From the NCBI GenBank assembly GCA_900770285.1, contig CAAGJO010000010.1, positions 17,158 through 81,157 on the forward strand: a DNA stretch of 64,000 nt, given 5' to 3'. The translations under genes were made by a program, and so were the position numbers. Numbering within the stretch: the first letter of the stretch is position 1; every line of letters begins with the position of its first letter. This DNA comes from Oscillospiraceae bacterium (GTDB lineage: Bacteria; Bacillota; Clostridia; Oscillospirales; Ruminococcaceae). The notes under the pieces were generated by a model. That model ran no database searches. It worked only from the letters and a program-made list of their open reading frames with translations, and was not told the origin of the DNA. Of the stretch, positions 26,619 through 37,077 are shown in pieces.

Positions 26619-27203
26619 TTATTCTTTTATGCTTCTGATAACCCTGCATGGATTGCCTGCCGCCAGACTATCTGGCGGAATATCCCGTGTCACTACACTA
26701 CCTGCACCAATAGTACAGTTATCTCCTATATTAACACCTGCACAAATTGTCACATTGCTTGCTATCCAACAATCATTACCAATTTCTATCGGCTTTCCGT
26801 ATTCAATATCATAATATGAACCGTCATCGTTTTTTCTTACCCGGCGTTCAACAGGATTAAATGAATGCATTGCCGTAGCTATTGTACAGTTAGGACCTAT
26901 AAATACATTATCACCAATTATGACAGGACAAGTATCAAGTACTGTAAAATTAAAATTCGCATAAAAATTATTTCCTATTTCAGTAAACACGCCATAATCA
27001 AACTGAATTGGTCCCTGCAAAAAACAATTTTCACCCTTTTGCGGAATTAATTCGTCAAGTATTTCTTTACGCTTTTGTTCCTCTGTTTCAAAAGTCATAT
27101 TATAAATCTGAGATAATCTATGGGCATTGATTCTCAGATTGCTGAGCTCCTTATCAGCCGGATTATAATACTCTCCGCGGAGCATTTTTTCTCGCTCTGT
27201 CAT
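26619..27203 (-). CDS. Maltose/galactoside O-acetyltransferase family protein
   Basis: Acetyl-CoA-dependent sugar O-acetyltransferase of the left-handed beta-helix family, 194 residues. The start MTEREKMLRGEYYNPADKEL is the Maa/LacA N-terminal helix pair. The hexapeptide repeat coils follow from about residue 75 to 185, with the catalytic His in the IATAMHSFNP segment. The acceptor (maltose, galactoside or another sugar) cannot be told from sequence. It lies 11 bases after hisD and is probably an operon passenger, since it has no role in histidine synthesis. Confidence 0.88.
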   Translation of the reverse strand: MTEREKMLRGEYYNPADKELSNLRINAHRLSQIYNMTFETEEQKRKEILDELIPQKGENCFLQGPIQFDYGVFTEIGNNFYANFNFTVLDTCPVIIGDNVFIGPNCTIATAMHSFNPVERRVRKNDDGSYYDIEYGKPIEIGNDCWIASNVTICAGVNIGDNCTIGAGSVVTRDIPPDSLAAGNPCRVIRSIKE

Positions 27204-27214
27204 ACATCGACCTC

Positions 27215-28504
27215 TTAAAATCTCACCTTAATAGCATTAGCGTGAGCTGTAAGTCCCTCTTTTTCAGCTATGAGAACAATATCATCTTTTGCCTCGTGGA
27301 GTGCATCTTCTGTATAGTAAATAAAGCTTGAACGCTTTTCAAAGCTATTGACAGACAATGGTGAGAAAAATCTCGCTGTTCCGCTTGTGGGCAAAACATG
27401 GTTCGGTCCTGCATAGTAATCTCCCAGGGGTTCAGGAGCATACTGTCCCAAAAAGATCGAGCCTGCATTGTCAAGCCTGCCCAGATATTCCATTGGGTTT
27501 TCAAAAATAACCTCCAGATGTTCAGGAGCAATTCTGTTTGCCATATCGCAAGCCTGCTCCTTATCTGAGCAAATAAGCATTGCACCGTAACCGGAAAGTG
27601 ATGTTTCAATTATTTCTTTTCTTGACAAATCCTTGATTTGTCTCTCAATTTCAACATTTACCTCATCGGCAAGCTTTTCACTTGTTGTAACCAGAATTGC
27701 CGAAGCAAGCTTATCATGTTCAGCCTGTGACATAAGGTCAGCGGCAACGAACTTTGGATTTGCTGTTTCATCGGCAAGAACTAAAATCTCGCTTGGTCCT
27801 GCTATCATATCAATATCAACAGTACCGAAAAGCAGTTTCTTTGCAGTTGCAACAAATATATTTCCCGGTCCTACGATTTTGTCTACCTTTGGAATTTCTT
27901 CTGTACCATAAGCAAGAGCAGCTATAGCCTGAGCTCCTCCTGCCATAAAAATTCTGTCTACTCCGCAAAGTGCAGCAGCCACAAGGATATCCTTATTAGG
28001 AGTACCGTCTTTAAGAGGCGGAGTTATCATTATGATTTCTTTAACCCCTGCGATTTTTGCCGGAATTGCGTTCATAAGAACTGATGACGGATAAGCCGCT
28101 GTACCGCCCGGAACATAAAGTCCTACTCTTTCAAGACCTCTTACACGCTGTCCCAGAATAACGCCGTTTTCCTTTGGATTTACAAGACTCTGAGATTTCT
28201 GTCTTGAGTGGAAATCAGTAATATTCTCCACAGCGTTAAGCATTGCGTCCACAAAAGTCTGATCAGCCTCTGTCAAAGCGTCATTGATTACCTCTCTCGG
28301 CACCTCATAATACTGAGGGAGCTTTCCGTCAAACTTTTCAGTATACATTTTAACAGCCTTATCACCGTCTTTTTTTACATTGGCGATAATATCGGAAACG
28401 ATTTCTGTTACCTTTTTATCAGTTTCACCGTTTCTTTCGGCAAGCTGTTCAAAAAACTCTTCTTCGTCTTTACCGTTTACATAAATCTTATTTACTAAAG
28501 CCAT
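27215..28504 (-). CDS. hisD: Histidinol dehydrogenase
   Basis: Zinc and NAD-dependent enzyme that makes histidine from L-histidinol in two oxidations. The 429-residue chain has AGGAQAIAALAYGTE, GPGNIFVATAKK, SQAEHDKLASAILVT and IAPEHLEVIF, which carry the catalytic and zinc ligands. It follows hisG by 15 bases. Confidence 0.98.
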   Translation of the reverse strand: MALVNKIYVNGKDEEEFFEQLAERNGETDKKVTEIVSDIIANVKKDGDKAVKMYTEKFDGKLPQYYEVPREVINDALTEADQTFVDAMLNAVENITDFHSRQKSQSLVNPKENGVILGQRVRGLERVGLYVPGGTAAYPSSVLMNAIPAKIAGVKEIIMITPPLKDGTPNKDILVAAALCGVDRIFMAGGAQAIAALAYGTEEIPKVDKIVGPGNIFVATAKKLLFGTVDIDMIAGPSEILVLADETANPKFVAADLMSQAEHDKLASAILVTTSEKLADEVNVEIERQIKDLSRKEIIETSLSGYGAMLICSDKEQACDMANRIAPEHLEVIFENPMEYLGRLDNAGSIFLGQYAPEPLGDYYAGPNHVLPTSGTARFFSPLSVNSFEKRSSFIYYTEDALHEAKDDIVLIAEKEGLTAHANAIKVRF

Positions 28505-28519
28505 TTTATCCCTCTCCCA

Positions 28520-29149
28520 TTATATATTTGCCTCAACAAGTGAAACAAATTTTTCAATCTCTTTCTGACGCATTTTCATACTTACCATATTTACAATAAG
28601 TCTTGCGGAAATCGGAACAATGTCCTCAACAACCTCAAGGCCGTTTTCTTTCAGGGTGGTTCCTGTTTCAACTATATCCACTATTCCGTCAGCCAGTTCA
28701 AGAAGCGGTGCAAGCTCTACCGAACCTTCAATTTTAACAATCTCAACGTCCATACCCTTGCTTTCAAAATAATTTCTTGTAATGTTAGGATATTTTGTAG
28801 CAATGGTCTTTACGCTGTAGCCACCGTAAAACTGCGAACCTTTTTTCGTTGCAAGAGCAAATCTGCACTTACCGAACCCCAAATCGCAAAGCTCAAAAAA
28901 TTTGCCCTGCATTTCCATAATCGTATCTTTTCCCACAACGCCCATATCACAAACGCCGTGCTCAACATATGTAATAACATCGTTTGCCTTTGCAAGCACT
29001 ACCTCAAGATTTCCGTCAGGCACAGGCAAAATCAGCTTTCTTCCCTTTTCTCTTACAGCAGTACAATCGTAACCAATCTTTTCAAGCAGTCCTATTGTAT
29101 CTTTTTCAAGTCTGCCCTTTGTAAGAGCAATTCTCAATGGTTTATTCAT
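28520..29149 (-). CDS. hisG: ATP phosphoribosyltransferase, short form
   Basis: First committed enzyme of histidine synthesis, condensing ATP and PRPP. At 209 residues it is the short form that lacks the C-terminal regulatory domain and needs HisZ, which is encoded just upstream. Segments IALTKGRLEKDTIGLL at the N-terminus and the PRPP-binding DGIVDIVETGTTLKENGL near 150-167 are diagnostic. Confidence 0.97.
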   Translation of the reverse strand: MNKPLRIALTKGRLEKDTIGLLEKIGYDCTAVREKGRKLILPVPDGNLEVVLAKANDVITYVEHGVCDMGVVGKDTIMEMQGKFFELCDLGFGKCRFALATKKGSQFYGGYSVKTIATKYPNITRNYFESKGMDVEIVKIEGSVELAPLLELADGIVDIVETGTTLKENGLEVVEDIVPISARLIVNMVSMKMRQKEIEKFVSLVEANI

Positions 29150-29173
29150 TAAATCTTACCTTTCCTTTTGAAT

Positions 29174-30382
29174 TTATTCCACAGTAATTTCCGTGACGTC
29201 ATCATTCTGGTCAATTACATATATTTTAGGTATGCCTTTCTTTTTTGCATACTCTTTTGTTTCTTCAATAGTATCAAAAAGACTGTTCTCAATGGTAAGT
29301 CCTTTATTAACAAGCTCCTGACCAAATACAAGTGCCTCAACTACACAGCCTTTTTTTCCGTACACAATACAGTCAGCAGTTTTCACCTTTGGTGAAAGCT
29401 GATTCTTCAGAAGATACTCTGCAATCAGGTCACAGTTTACCCCAACGCCTACAGCAGGTGCGTCATGGCCGAATTCTCCCAGAAGTTTATCATATCTTCC
29501 GCCTTTAAGAACTGCCTGTCCCACACCGGAAAAATAGCCATTGAACACTATGCCGGTATAGTAATCAGTATGGCTGACAATTCCAAGGTCAAGAGAGATT
29601 TTATCTTCATATCCCATATTTGCAAGACGGTTATATACTTCACGCAGATGATTCAGAATCTCAGTTATCTTATCATCATCAAACAGTTCTGATGCCTTAT
29701 CAAGAACCTCTGCACCTCCAAACAGACGAGGAAGCTGTTTCAGTGCATTTGTTATTTTATTATCGCCGATTTCGTCCAGCAAATCATTCAGAGCAGGATA
29801 GTTCTTGGTAGAAATGAGAAGTCTTATCTCCTCGCTTACGCTTTTATCAACATTAAGCTGAGAAACAAGCTCCTTATAAAATCCGATATGTCCAATCTCA
29901 AATCTGAAATTGTCCTTATCAAATGATGCAAGAGCGTTTACCGCTGTACACATAACCTCATAATCCGCGCGTTTAAAGTTCTTTCCGCCGATAAGCTCAA
30001 TTCCTGCCTGAGCAATTTCATCGGAACGTCCTTTCAGCAATGCATTGTTTTCAAAAACGTTCTGATTATAATAAAGTCTCAAAGGCAGTTCTGCATCGGC
30101 AAGTCTTGTGGCTGCAAGTCTTGCTATCGGAATTGTAGAATCAGGACGCAGAGCCATTAAACGTCCCTTAGAATCAACAAGCTTATAAAGATTTTCCTGA
30201 CGGAAATTTCTTGAGCTGCCCATAAACAAATCATAAAATTCAATTCCCGGAGTTACGACTTCGCTGTATCCAAAGCCTAAAAATAATTTTTCAAGTCTTG
30301 TTTCAACCTCTCGTCTTGCAAGACATTCTTCAAAAAGCAAATCTCTCGTACCTTCCGGTGTTATAAGATCATATCTATTCAT
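29174..30382 (-). CDS. hisZ: ATP phosphoribosyltransferase regulatory subunit
   Basis: HisRS-like protein that has lost tRNA charging and forms the hetero-octamer with short HisG, giving histidine feedback control. The 402-residue product has the class II core LITPEGTRDLLFEE, LRPDSTIPIARLAATR and a C-terminal part with GGRYDKLLGEFG. ATG at 30382 follows GAAAGGA; the open frame upstream (to 30454) runs through the promoter and operator region and is rejected. It is the first gene of the his operon. Confidence 0.94.
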   Translation of the reverse strand: MNRYDLITPEGTRDLLFEECLARREVETRLEKLFLGFGYSEVVTPGIEFYDLFMGSSRNFRQENLYKLVDSKGRLMALRPDSTIPIARLAATRLADAELPLRLYYNQNVFENNALLKGRSDEIAQAGIELIGGKNFKRADYEVMCTAVNALASFDKDNFRFEIGHIGFYKELVSQLNVDKSVSEEIRLLISTKNYPALNDLLDEIGDNKITNALKQLPRLFGGAEVLDKASELFDDDKITEILNHLREVYNRLANMGYEDKISLDLGIVSHTDYYTGIVFNGYFSGVGQAVLKGGRYDKLLGEFGHDAPAVGVGVNCDLIAEYLLKNQLSPKVKTADCIVYGKKGCVVEALVFGQELVNKGLTIENSLFDTIEETKEYAKKKGIPKIYVIDQNDDVTEITVE

Positions 30383-30407
30383 GTATTCTTTCCTTTCAAG
30401 TTTTACT

Positions 30408-30452
30408 TTAGCATGGTAAAGTGTTATCATGTTAGCATAGTAATATGATAAC
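30408..30452. promoter_or_regulatory. Operator-like repeat cluster before hisZ
   Basis: Two near-identical 12-base direct repeats, TTAGCATGGTAA (30408-30419) and TTAGCATAGTAA (30432-30443), are spaced 24 bases apart. An inverted repeat GTTATCAT (30423-30430)/ATGATAAC (30445-30452) overlaps the -10 box. The layout suggests a repressor binding side by side across the start of transcription. A HisR/YerC-like TrpR-family repressor is one possibility, but the site has not been matched to a known motif. Confidence 0.6.
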
Positions 30453-30473
30453 ATACCATCACCAAGTTGTCAA
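30445..30473 (-). promoter_or_regulatory. Promoter for the histidine operon
   Basis: On the minus strand TTGACA and TATCAT are spaced by 17 bases. The leader to hisZ is only about 55 bases and has no T-box, so control is more likely by a DNA-binding protein at the repeats that overlap the -10. Confidence 0.82.
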
Positions 30474-30515
30474 CTTATTTTATTAACGATTAATTACTAT
30501 AATGAAAACAAAGCT

Positions 30516-33500
30516 TTAAAATAATGATATCTGATTGGATTCAGGCAAGTCTCCGAATGCACCGTTTTGCACAAGAGTATCAATTACCGATTTACCTACA
30601 CCGCTTTGCTGCTGAAATTCTTCAATGGAAATAAAATCACGGTTCTTAGCCTTTTCATACAAAACCTGCGCAGCATTTTCACCTACTCCCGAAAGTGCCA
30701 CAAACGGCAAACGCAATTTTCCGTCCTCTATCTGATAAATTGTAGCATGGGATTTGAATATATCAACAGGCAGGAATTCAAATCCACGGCAAAGCATTTC
30801 ATTTGTAAGCTGGAGCATTTCCAATACTCCGTCATCCTTTGCAGTTCTCTCACTTTTAGGTCTGTTCTTTATTTCTTTGATTTTATTCTGAACAATATAT
30901 TTTCCCTTTACTGCCGTTTCAGCATCAAAATCCTCTCCGCGAACGGTAAAATATGCGGCATAAAATTCCAGAGGATAATATATTTTAAACCAACAAAGCT
31001 TTATTGCCGAGGTAACATACGCTGCCGCATGGGCTTTCGGGAACATATACTTAATTTTCAGACAGCTTTCAATATACCACTCAGGAACATTGTTATCCCG
31101 CATAGTCTGTTTCATTTCCTCAGTAAGCAGCTTAGGTGCTTTACCTTTACGGGTAATCTCCATAATTTTAAAAGAAAGCTTAGGATCAACGCCATGATAA
31201 ATAAGGTAGGTCATGATACTGTCACGAGTACCGATAACCTCAGAAATTGTGCAGGTGCCTTCTGCAATAAGGTCCTTTGCATTGCCCAGCCACACATCAG
31301 TGCCGTGAGAAAGTCCCGAAATCTGCAAAAGGTCGCTGAAATTCTTTGGTTTTGCATCAAGGAGCATCTGTATAACAAAGGGTGTACCCATTTCAGGGAT
31401 TCCCAACGTTCCCGTCGGGCATGAAATTTCCTCTGCCGTTACCCCCAAAGCTTCAGGGGATTCAAAAAGGCTGTATACCTTTTCATCAGACATGGGAATT
31501 TCAAGTATATTCTCGTGGGTCATATCCTCAAGATATTTATATAATGTAGGAACATCGTGTCCGAGTTCGTCAAGCTTCAGAATTGTATCATGAAGTGAAT
31601 GGAAGTCAAAATGAGTTGTAACAATATCTGAATCTGCCTTTTCGGCAGGATGCTGAACAGGAGTAAAATCATAAACCTCATAGTCACTAGGAATAACTAC
31701 CATTCCGCCCGGGTGCTGACCTGTTGTTCTTCTGACGTCAAGACAGCCGTTTATAAGGCGCTGTTCTTCGGCAGGATGAACGGTTATTCCACGTTCATCA
31801 AGATACTTTTTAACATAGCCATATGCCGTCTTATCCTGCACTCCTGCAATTGTACCCGCCTTGAAAACGTGGTCTGCACCGAACAATTCTTCTGTATATT
31901 TATGTGACTGCGACTGATAATCTCCTGAGAAATTAAGATCAATATCAGGAGCCTTATCGCCGTCAAAGCCAAGGAATGTTTCAAATGGTATATCATGTCC
32001 GTCACGCTTATATTCCGTTCCGCAGACAGGACAGTTCTTTGGAGGAAGGTCATATCCCGAACCCACCGAACCGTCTGTTATAAATTCACTGTGACGGCAT
32101 TTGGGGCAGACATAATGGGGCATAAGAGGATTAACTTCGGATATTCCTGCCATAGACGCAACGAATGACGAACCTACAGAACCTCTCGAACCAACCTGAT
32201 AGCCATGCTTGACAGAGTTTGCCACCAGTTTTTGTGCAATCATATAAAGCACTGCAAAACCATGCTTGATAATTGAAGACAGCTCTCTTTCAAGACGTTT
32301 ATAAACTATCTCGGGAAGATGAGGCTTGAACGGTTCGGCAATGCCCGTATCTCCGTCAGGTATCTCAATGCTGTCAGGGTCACAGTCGCCGTAAACGGAG
32401 CAAGCTTTTTTCCAGCAGATAATCTGCAGCTGACGTACTGAACCGGGAATAAACGGAGTATATGTACCAACAGGAAACGCCTTTATATCCTTATCAATCA
32501 TATCTGCAATGAGATTAGTATTTGTAACAACCACCTCAAACGCCTTATCCTTACCAAGATAGTCGAACTCTTCAAGCATTTGCTGAGTTGTTTTAAGATA
32601 CAAAGGCGGCTGATTATCGCAGTCGGGATATTTAACCGACTGCAAAATAGCTCTGAACTGTGAGTCGGATTTATTGAGAAAATGCACATCCCCCGTTGCG
32701 CATACCGGCTTATGTAAGTATTCGCCCAGTCTGACTACCGTTCTGTTGAACTCCTTGATTTCGTCATAAGATCTTACACGCTCTGTTCTCAGCATAAATT
32801 CATTATTGCCCAAAGGTTGAATTTCAAGGTAGTCATAAAATGACGCTATCTGACAAAGCCTGCTCCAGCTTTCGCCCTTCTGCACCGCTCGGTAAAGTTC
32901 TCCTGCTTCACAGGCACTTCCCACAATAAGTCCCTCACGATATCTTACAAGCTGGGATTTTGGAATCCTGGGTTTTTTTCGGTAATAATCAAGATTTGAC
33001 TTTGAAATCAGCTTATAAAGATTTTTCAGTCCTGTATTGTTTCTTACAAGAATAATCTGATGATACGTCTTTTCCGAAATGACCTTTTCTTCGTTTCCAA
33101 GCAGACTGTTTACCATATCAACAGTTACACGCAGCAGCGGATTTTCTTCAATCAGCCTTTTTGAAAGCTCAATAAAAATCTTACCCAACACTTCCGAATC
33201 GTCACTGCCCCGATGATGATTAAAGTCAAAGCCGAAATGCTCCGCAACAAAATTAAGCTTATGCTTTTTAAGCTCAGGAAGCATTATCTGACACATGGGT
33301 ACTGTATCAAAATACGAAAACCTGAAATTTATGTTATAATCTTTCAGCGATTGAAAAATAAATCCCGTATCGAATCTTGCATTATGAGCCACAAGCACAG
33401 GATTTTCTCCGCAAAATTTTATAAAGTCCCTGACGGCGCTTTCTTCGTCAGGCGCATCTGCAACCATATCATTTGTAATACCGGTAAGATTTGATATGAA

Positions 33501-34943
33501 TTCGCTTATCTCCGTATGAGGATTTACAAATGTATCAAAACTGTCAACAATTTCAAGATTGCGTATTTTCACTGCACCAATTTCAATTATCTTATCAGTG
33601 CCGGGGACTGTTCCTGTTGTTTCAAGATCAAAAGCTATAAATTCTCCTGTCAGCGGACGATTATCATAGCCGAAGTATATCTTTGCGTCGTTATTGACTT
33701 CATATGCTTCAATACCATAAATAGCCTTGAAATCATTTCCGCCTTTTCTTATGGAATTGACTTCTTCTGTAGCCGCCGGAAAGCTCTGAACAACGCCGTG
33801 ATCTGTTATGGCTATGGCTTTATGTCCCCATTCAAATGCCCTTTGTATAATCTTTGCTGCCGGAGTAATAGCGTCCATATTGGACATATTTGTATGGCAA
33901 TGCAGCTCAACACGCTTTTGCTCACAGGTATCCTTTTCCTTTTCACGCTTGACAAGCATAATGGAATCGGGATTTATATTAGATGTTCCGTCAAATTTAT
34001 CCTCTTCAATAACACCGCTTACAATTATCGTTTTACCTTTTTTAAGCTCTGAAAGCATTGCCTCAAGGTCAGCACGGCCGAGCTTTGTGAATTTTGTCTT
34101 CTTTTCACTGCCGAACATCTTAATAGAAAATGACGATGTAAAATCAGTGAAAAATATCTTTGCAATAAGTCCGCCGTTTTTGGTATCCTTTGTATCAACC
34201 TGAAAGATTTCGCCCCAAACGGTTACGCTGCCCGATTCATCCTGACCAAGATTTTTCATTTCCGTAACCTTGGCATCACTTGGAATCGGTCCGCCCTTGA
34301 TAACCTTTGCATTCTCACAAATCAGATGCAGTCTTGTAAAATCAGCCGAACAGGTTCTGAATTCTTCTGTTAGTGCAGAGGGTTTCTGCTGGCTTGTTCC
34401 TGGATCCGGAACGCTTGCAGGAATACTGTTGAGATATTCTTCCTGCTCTCTTTCAAAAGCCTCAGCGTCCGACTCGATAACGCCTTTAAATTCTATAGCT
34501 GCATTCACCGAGAAAAGCTCATGTACCAAATTGGAAAAATAGCTTTCAATACCTGCTTTTTTCAGCAGTTCAACACCGCCGTGTTTCATATTTACAATAA
34601 ATTTACCGTTTTCAAATTCAGCTTCAGCATCATTAAAAAATCCGTTAACAACTGCAAAATTTGTTTTCATATATTCAGTTATGTATGAAAAGCTTTCAGT
34701 TGAAAGCATATCAGGAGTAAATTTCGTATTTATATTAAAAGATGACAAGCCCAGTGCTTTGCATAAATCTGTTTCACATTTTAAAACCGAACTATAGCTT
34801 GGCATACTGTGATATTTTACGATCAGAGTTATTTTCTTTGATTTTTCATCATAAATCAGCTTAAGGACCTGACCTTCTCCGATATCTTTGGGTATCAGGT
34901 CAGCATATTCCTCAAAAAGCTGTAAAACCGTATAACAATTCAT
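30516..34943 (-). CDS. polC: DNA polymerase III PolC-type
   Basis: Replicative polymerase of low-GC Gram-positives, 1475 residues. Domains in order: N-terminal region; OB-fold (about 235-330); PHP domain beginning [15 protein letters not shown] (His 348, His 350) and split by the proofreading exonuclease ([10 protein letters not shown], Asp 439 and Glu 441); a zinc finger with CPKC and CPVC near 950-980; and the polymerase core with PDIDLNFSG and the C-terminal thumb and fingers. PolC and its intact exonuclease place the organism in Firmicutes. It is the last gene of the pyrH-to-polC run, 14 bases after ispG. Confidence 0.98.
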   Translation of the reverse strand: MNCYTVLQLFEEYADLIPKDIGEGQVLKLIYDEKSKKITLIVKYHSMPSYSSVLKCETDLCKALGLSSFNINTKFTPDMLSTESFSYITEYMKTNFAVVNGFFNDAEAEFENGKFIVNMKHGGVELLKKAGIESYFSNLVHELFSVNAAIEFKGVIESDAEAFEREQEEYLNSIPASVPDPGTSQQKPSALTEEFRTCSADFTRLHLICENAKVIKGGPIPSDAKVTEMKNLGQDESGSVTVWGEIFQVDTKDTKNGGLIAKIFFTDFTSSFSIKMFGSEKKTKFTKLGRADLEAMLSELKKGKTIIVSGVIEEDKFDGTSNINPDSIMLVKREKEKDTCEQKRVELHCHTNMSNMDAITPAAKIIQRAFEWGHKAIAITDHGVVQSFPAATEEVNSIRKGGNDFKAIYGIEAYEVNNDAKIYFGYDNRPLTGEFIAFDLETTGTVPGTDKIIEIGAVKIRNLEIVDSFDTFVNPHTEISEFISNLTGITNDMVADAPDEESAVRDFIKFCGENPVLVAHNARFDTGFIFQSLKDYNINFRFSYFDTVPMCQIMLPELKKHKLNFVAEHFGFDFNHHRGSDDSEVLGKIFIELSKRLIEENPLLRVTVDMVNSLLGNEEKVISEKTYHQIILVRNNTGLKNLYKLISKSNLDYYRKKPRIPKSQLVRYREGLIVGSACEAGELYRAVQKGESWSRLCQIASFYDYLEIQPLGNNEFMLRTERVRSYDEIKEFNRTVVRLGEYLHKPVCATGDVHFLNKSDSQFRAILQSVKYPDCDNQPPLYLKTTQQMLEEFDYLGKDKAFEVVVTNTNLIADMIDKDIKAFPVGTYTPFIPGSVRQLQIICWKKACSVYGDCDPDSIEIPDGDTGIAEPFKPHLPEIVYKRLERELSSIIKHGFAVLYMIAQKLVANSVKHGYQVGSRGSVGSSFVASMAGISEVNPLMPHYVCPKCRHSEFITDGSVGSGYDLPPKNCPVCGTEYKRDGHDIPFETFLGFDGDKAPDIDLNFSGDYQSQSHKYTEELFGADHVFKAGTIAGVQDKTAYGYVKKYLDERGITVHPAEEQRLINGCLDVRRTTGQHPGGMVVIPSDYEVYDFTPVQHPAEKADSDIVTTHFDFHSLHDTILKLDELGHDVPTLYKYLEDMTHENILEIPMSDEKVYSLFESPEALGVTAEEISCPTGTLGIPEMGTPFVIQMLLDAKPKNFSDLLQISGLSHGTDVWLGNAKDLIAEGTCTISEVIGTRDSIMTYLIYHGVDPKLSFKIMEITRKGKAPKLLTEEMKQTMRDNNVPEWYIESCLKIKYMFPKAHAAAYVTSAIKLCWFKIYYPLEFYAAYFTVRGEDFDAETAVKGKYIVQNKIKEIKNRPKSERTAKDDGVLEMLQLTNEMLCRGFEFLPVDIFKSHATIYQIEDGKLRLPFVALSGVGENAAQVLYEKAKNRDFISIEEFQQQSGVGKSVIDTLVQNGAFGDLPESNQISLF

Positions 34944-34956
34944 TCCAAAAAAATCC

Positions 34957-35994
34957 TTACATTTTATCTATCTCATCGAGCAGTGCCTGCAGGGCATTTG
35001 CCTCGTCAACATTATACATTTTTTTGCCGTGCTTAAACAAAACCGCACAGCCGTTTCCGCCTGCTATTCCAATATCAGCCTCTCCTGCTTCACCGATGCC
35101 GTTGACAACACAACCCATAACTGCCACAGTTATATCCTTATCAATATCCTTAGTTGCGTCCTCAACTTTTTTTGCAAGAGAAATTAAATCTATTTTTGTT
35201 CTGCCGCAGGTTGGACAGGATACGATTTTTACTCCTCTACCCTTGCCCACAGCTTTTAAAATATCTTTTGCCGCATAAATTTCCTTAACAGGATTATCTG
35301 TCAGCGAAACACGAATTGTTTCGCCAATTCCGTCAACTAACAGCGAGCCGATCCCCACTGCTGATTTTATAATGCCCATTCTCTCAGTTCCTGCCTCAGT
35401 TACACCCAAATGCAAAGGATAACTGCATTTCTCCGCAAGAAGTCTGTAAGCGCTGATCATTGTGGGCACATCTGAAGATTTAAGAGAAATAACAATATCA
35501 TCAAAGTCACAATCTTCAAGGATTCTTACATGGCGCAGTGCACTTTCAACCAGTGCTTCCGCTGTAGGTGCACCGTATTCTGCAAGCAGATCCTTTTCAA
35601 GAGAACCGCCGTTTACGCCTATTCGTATAGGTATATTTCTTTTCTGACAAGCTTTTACAACCTGCTGAACCTTATCTTTTCCGCCAATGTTTCCGGGATT
35701 TATTCTTATCTTATCTATTCCTGCTTCACATGCTGCAACAGCAATTCTATAGTCAAAATGTATATCCGCAACCAAAGGAATATTTATTTTTTCCTTAATT
35801 GCCGGGATAAGCCGAACAGCTTCAAGGTTTGGTATTGCGGCACGAACAATCTCGCAGCCTGCTTTTTCAAGTTCTGCTGCCTGTTTAACTGAATCCTCAA
35901 CATTTTCCGCAGGTATATTCAGCATTGACTGTATATATATCTTCTTTCCGTCAAGTGTAAGATTTCCCACCCTGACAGCTTTGCAATTACGCAT
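34957..35994 (-). CDS. ispG: 4-hydroxy-3-methylbut-2-enyl diphosphate synthase
   Basis: Iron-sulfur enzyme of the MEP pathway that makes HMBPP from MEcPP. The 345-residue protein has the N-terminal TIM barrel ([25 protein letters not shown]) and the C-terminal 4Fe-4S domain with SCPTCGRT and [18 protein letters not shown], giving three cysteine ligands and the Glu. It shares an operon with dxr, two steps of the same pathway, and with uppS, which consumes the product. Confidence 0.97.
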   Translation of the reverse strand: MRNCKAVRVGNLTLDGKKIYIQSMLNIPAENVEDSVKQAAELEKAGCEIVRAAIPNLEAVRLIPAIKEKINIPLVADIHFDYRIAVAACEAGIDKIRINPGNIGGKDKVQQVVKACQKRNIPIRIGVNGGSLEKDLLAEYGAPTAEALVESALRHVRILEDCDFDDIVISLKSSDVPTMISAYRLLAEKCSYPLHLGVTEAGTERMGIIKSAVGIGSLLVDGIGETIRVSLTDNPVKEIYAAKDILKAVGKGRGVKIVSCPTCGRTKIDLISLAKKVEDATKDIDKDITVAVMGCVVNGIGEAGEADIGIAGGNGCAVLFKHGKKMYNVDEANALQALLDEIDKM

Positions 35995-36015
35995 ATTTAA
36001 ACCTCATTTCATTTG

Positions 36016-37062
36016 CTAGAACAGTTTCATAATATCACTTACCGTGACAACAACCATAAGCAGCATCAGTGCTCCCATGCCTATTGCATGAACCATGCCT
36101 TCTTTTTCAGGAGACACCGGTTTTCTTCTGATTGCCTCAATAATCAGGAAAATCAAGCGTCCGCCGTCAAGAGCAGGAATAGGAAGCAGATTGAACAAGC
36201 CAAGATTTATAGTTATAAATGCTGCAAAATAAATCATTGACTCAGTCAGACCAGCCCAGTCTATACCGGTATCCTTATCGGTCTGACCTTCAATTACCTG
36301 ATCAATAGTATCCACAATTCCCACCGGTCCTGACAAATCACGTATTGAATATTTGCCTGTAATCAAGTCGCCCAGCGAAATATATATCAGCCTTGCGTCG
36401 CTTACCGTCTGCTTCAGCGACTGTGATGCAACTGTAAGGACATTCGCCTTTTCAGGTTCAACCTTGAAATCAACATGCATGGTTTTGTCCTTTGCATCAA
36501 AGGCAACATCATTAAGATTAACCTTTTCGCCGTTACGGATAACAGTCATATCAAAAACACTGTCCTCATCGTTCTGAAACTGATATGACATATCTGTAAT
36601 TGTAAAAATTCTCATACCGTTGATTTTTACGATTTCGTCCCCTACTTCAAGCCCTGAGGAATGTGATTTTGCGTTATCTTCAAACCATGCTATCTTTGTA
36701 GAAGTTATCGGTGCAGTTATGGCAGTATGAACTACAAGCAGGATATAACCAAGAATCAGATTCATTACCACTCCTGCCGTAACAACCATAATCCTCTTTG
36801 ATACAGGCTTTTTGTTAAACGAACGTTCATCTTCACTGTCATCGTCCTCACCTTCCATAGAGCAGTATCCGCCTATAGGAAAAATTCTTACAGCATAAAG
36901 AGTTTCCCCTTTTTGCTTTTTGAAAACAGCAGGGCCCATGCCAATTGCAAATTCGTTTACTTTTATGCCGCAAGCTTTTGCAACAATGAAATGTCCAAGC
37001 TCGTGAATAAGAATAACCACGCTGAAAATAATTACAGTAAATACAATACTTAAAATTGTCAT
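36016..37062 (-). CDS. rseP: Site-2 intramembrane protease RseP
   Basis: Zinc metalloprotease that cleaves membrane-embedded substrates such as anti-sigma factors or signal-peptide remnants. In the 348-residue protein the first helix carries HELGH (near 21-25). A PDZ domain with GLEVGDEIVKINGMRI follows in the middle, and the last conserved motif is LPIPALDGGRL in the C-terminal half, between membrane helices. The dxr-rseP-ispG order is common in Firmicutes. Confidence 0.96.
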   Translation of the reverse strand: MTILSIVFTVIIFSVVILIHELGHFIVAKACGIKVNEFAIGMGPAVFKKQKGETLYAVRIFPIGGYCSMEGEDDDSEDERSFNKKPVSKRIMVVTAGVVMNLILGYILLVVHTAITAPITSTKIAWFEDNAKSHSSGLEVGDEIVKINGMRIFTITDMSYQFQNDEDSVFDMTVIRNGEKVNLNDVAFDAKDKTMHVDFKVEPEKANVLTVASQSLKQTVSDARLIYISLGDLITGKYSIRDLSGPVGIVDTIDQVIEGQTDKDTGIDWAGLTESMIYFAAFITINLGLFNLLPIPALDGGRLIFLIIEAIRRKPVSPEKEGMVHAIGMGALMLLMVVVTVSDIMKLF

Positions 37063-37077
37063 CTTTGCTGCCTTTCT

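Noticed and set aside
30383..30454. N-terminal extension of hisZ
   Set aside because: The added codons run through the -10 box and repeats of the his promoter; the start at 30382 has a ribosome binding site.
30383..30515. Histidine T-box before hisZ
   Set aside because: The leader is about 55 bases, and no T-box core or terminator pair is present.
30567..34542. Long plus-strand open frames (up to 285 codons) opposite polC
   Set aside because: They are antisense to strongly conserved PolC domains, lack ribosome binding sites and read as Cys/Phe/Ser-rich sequence with no family features.
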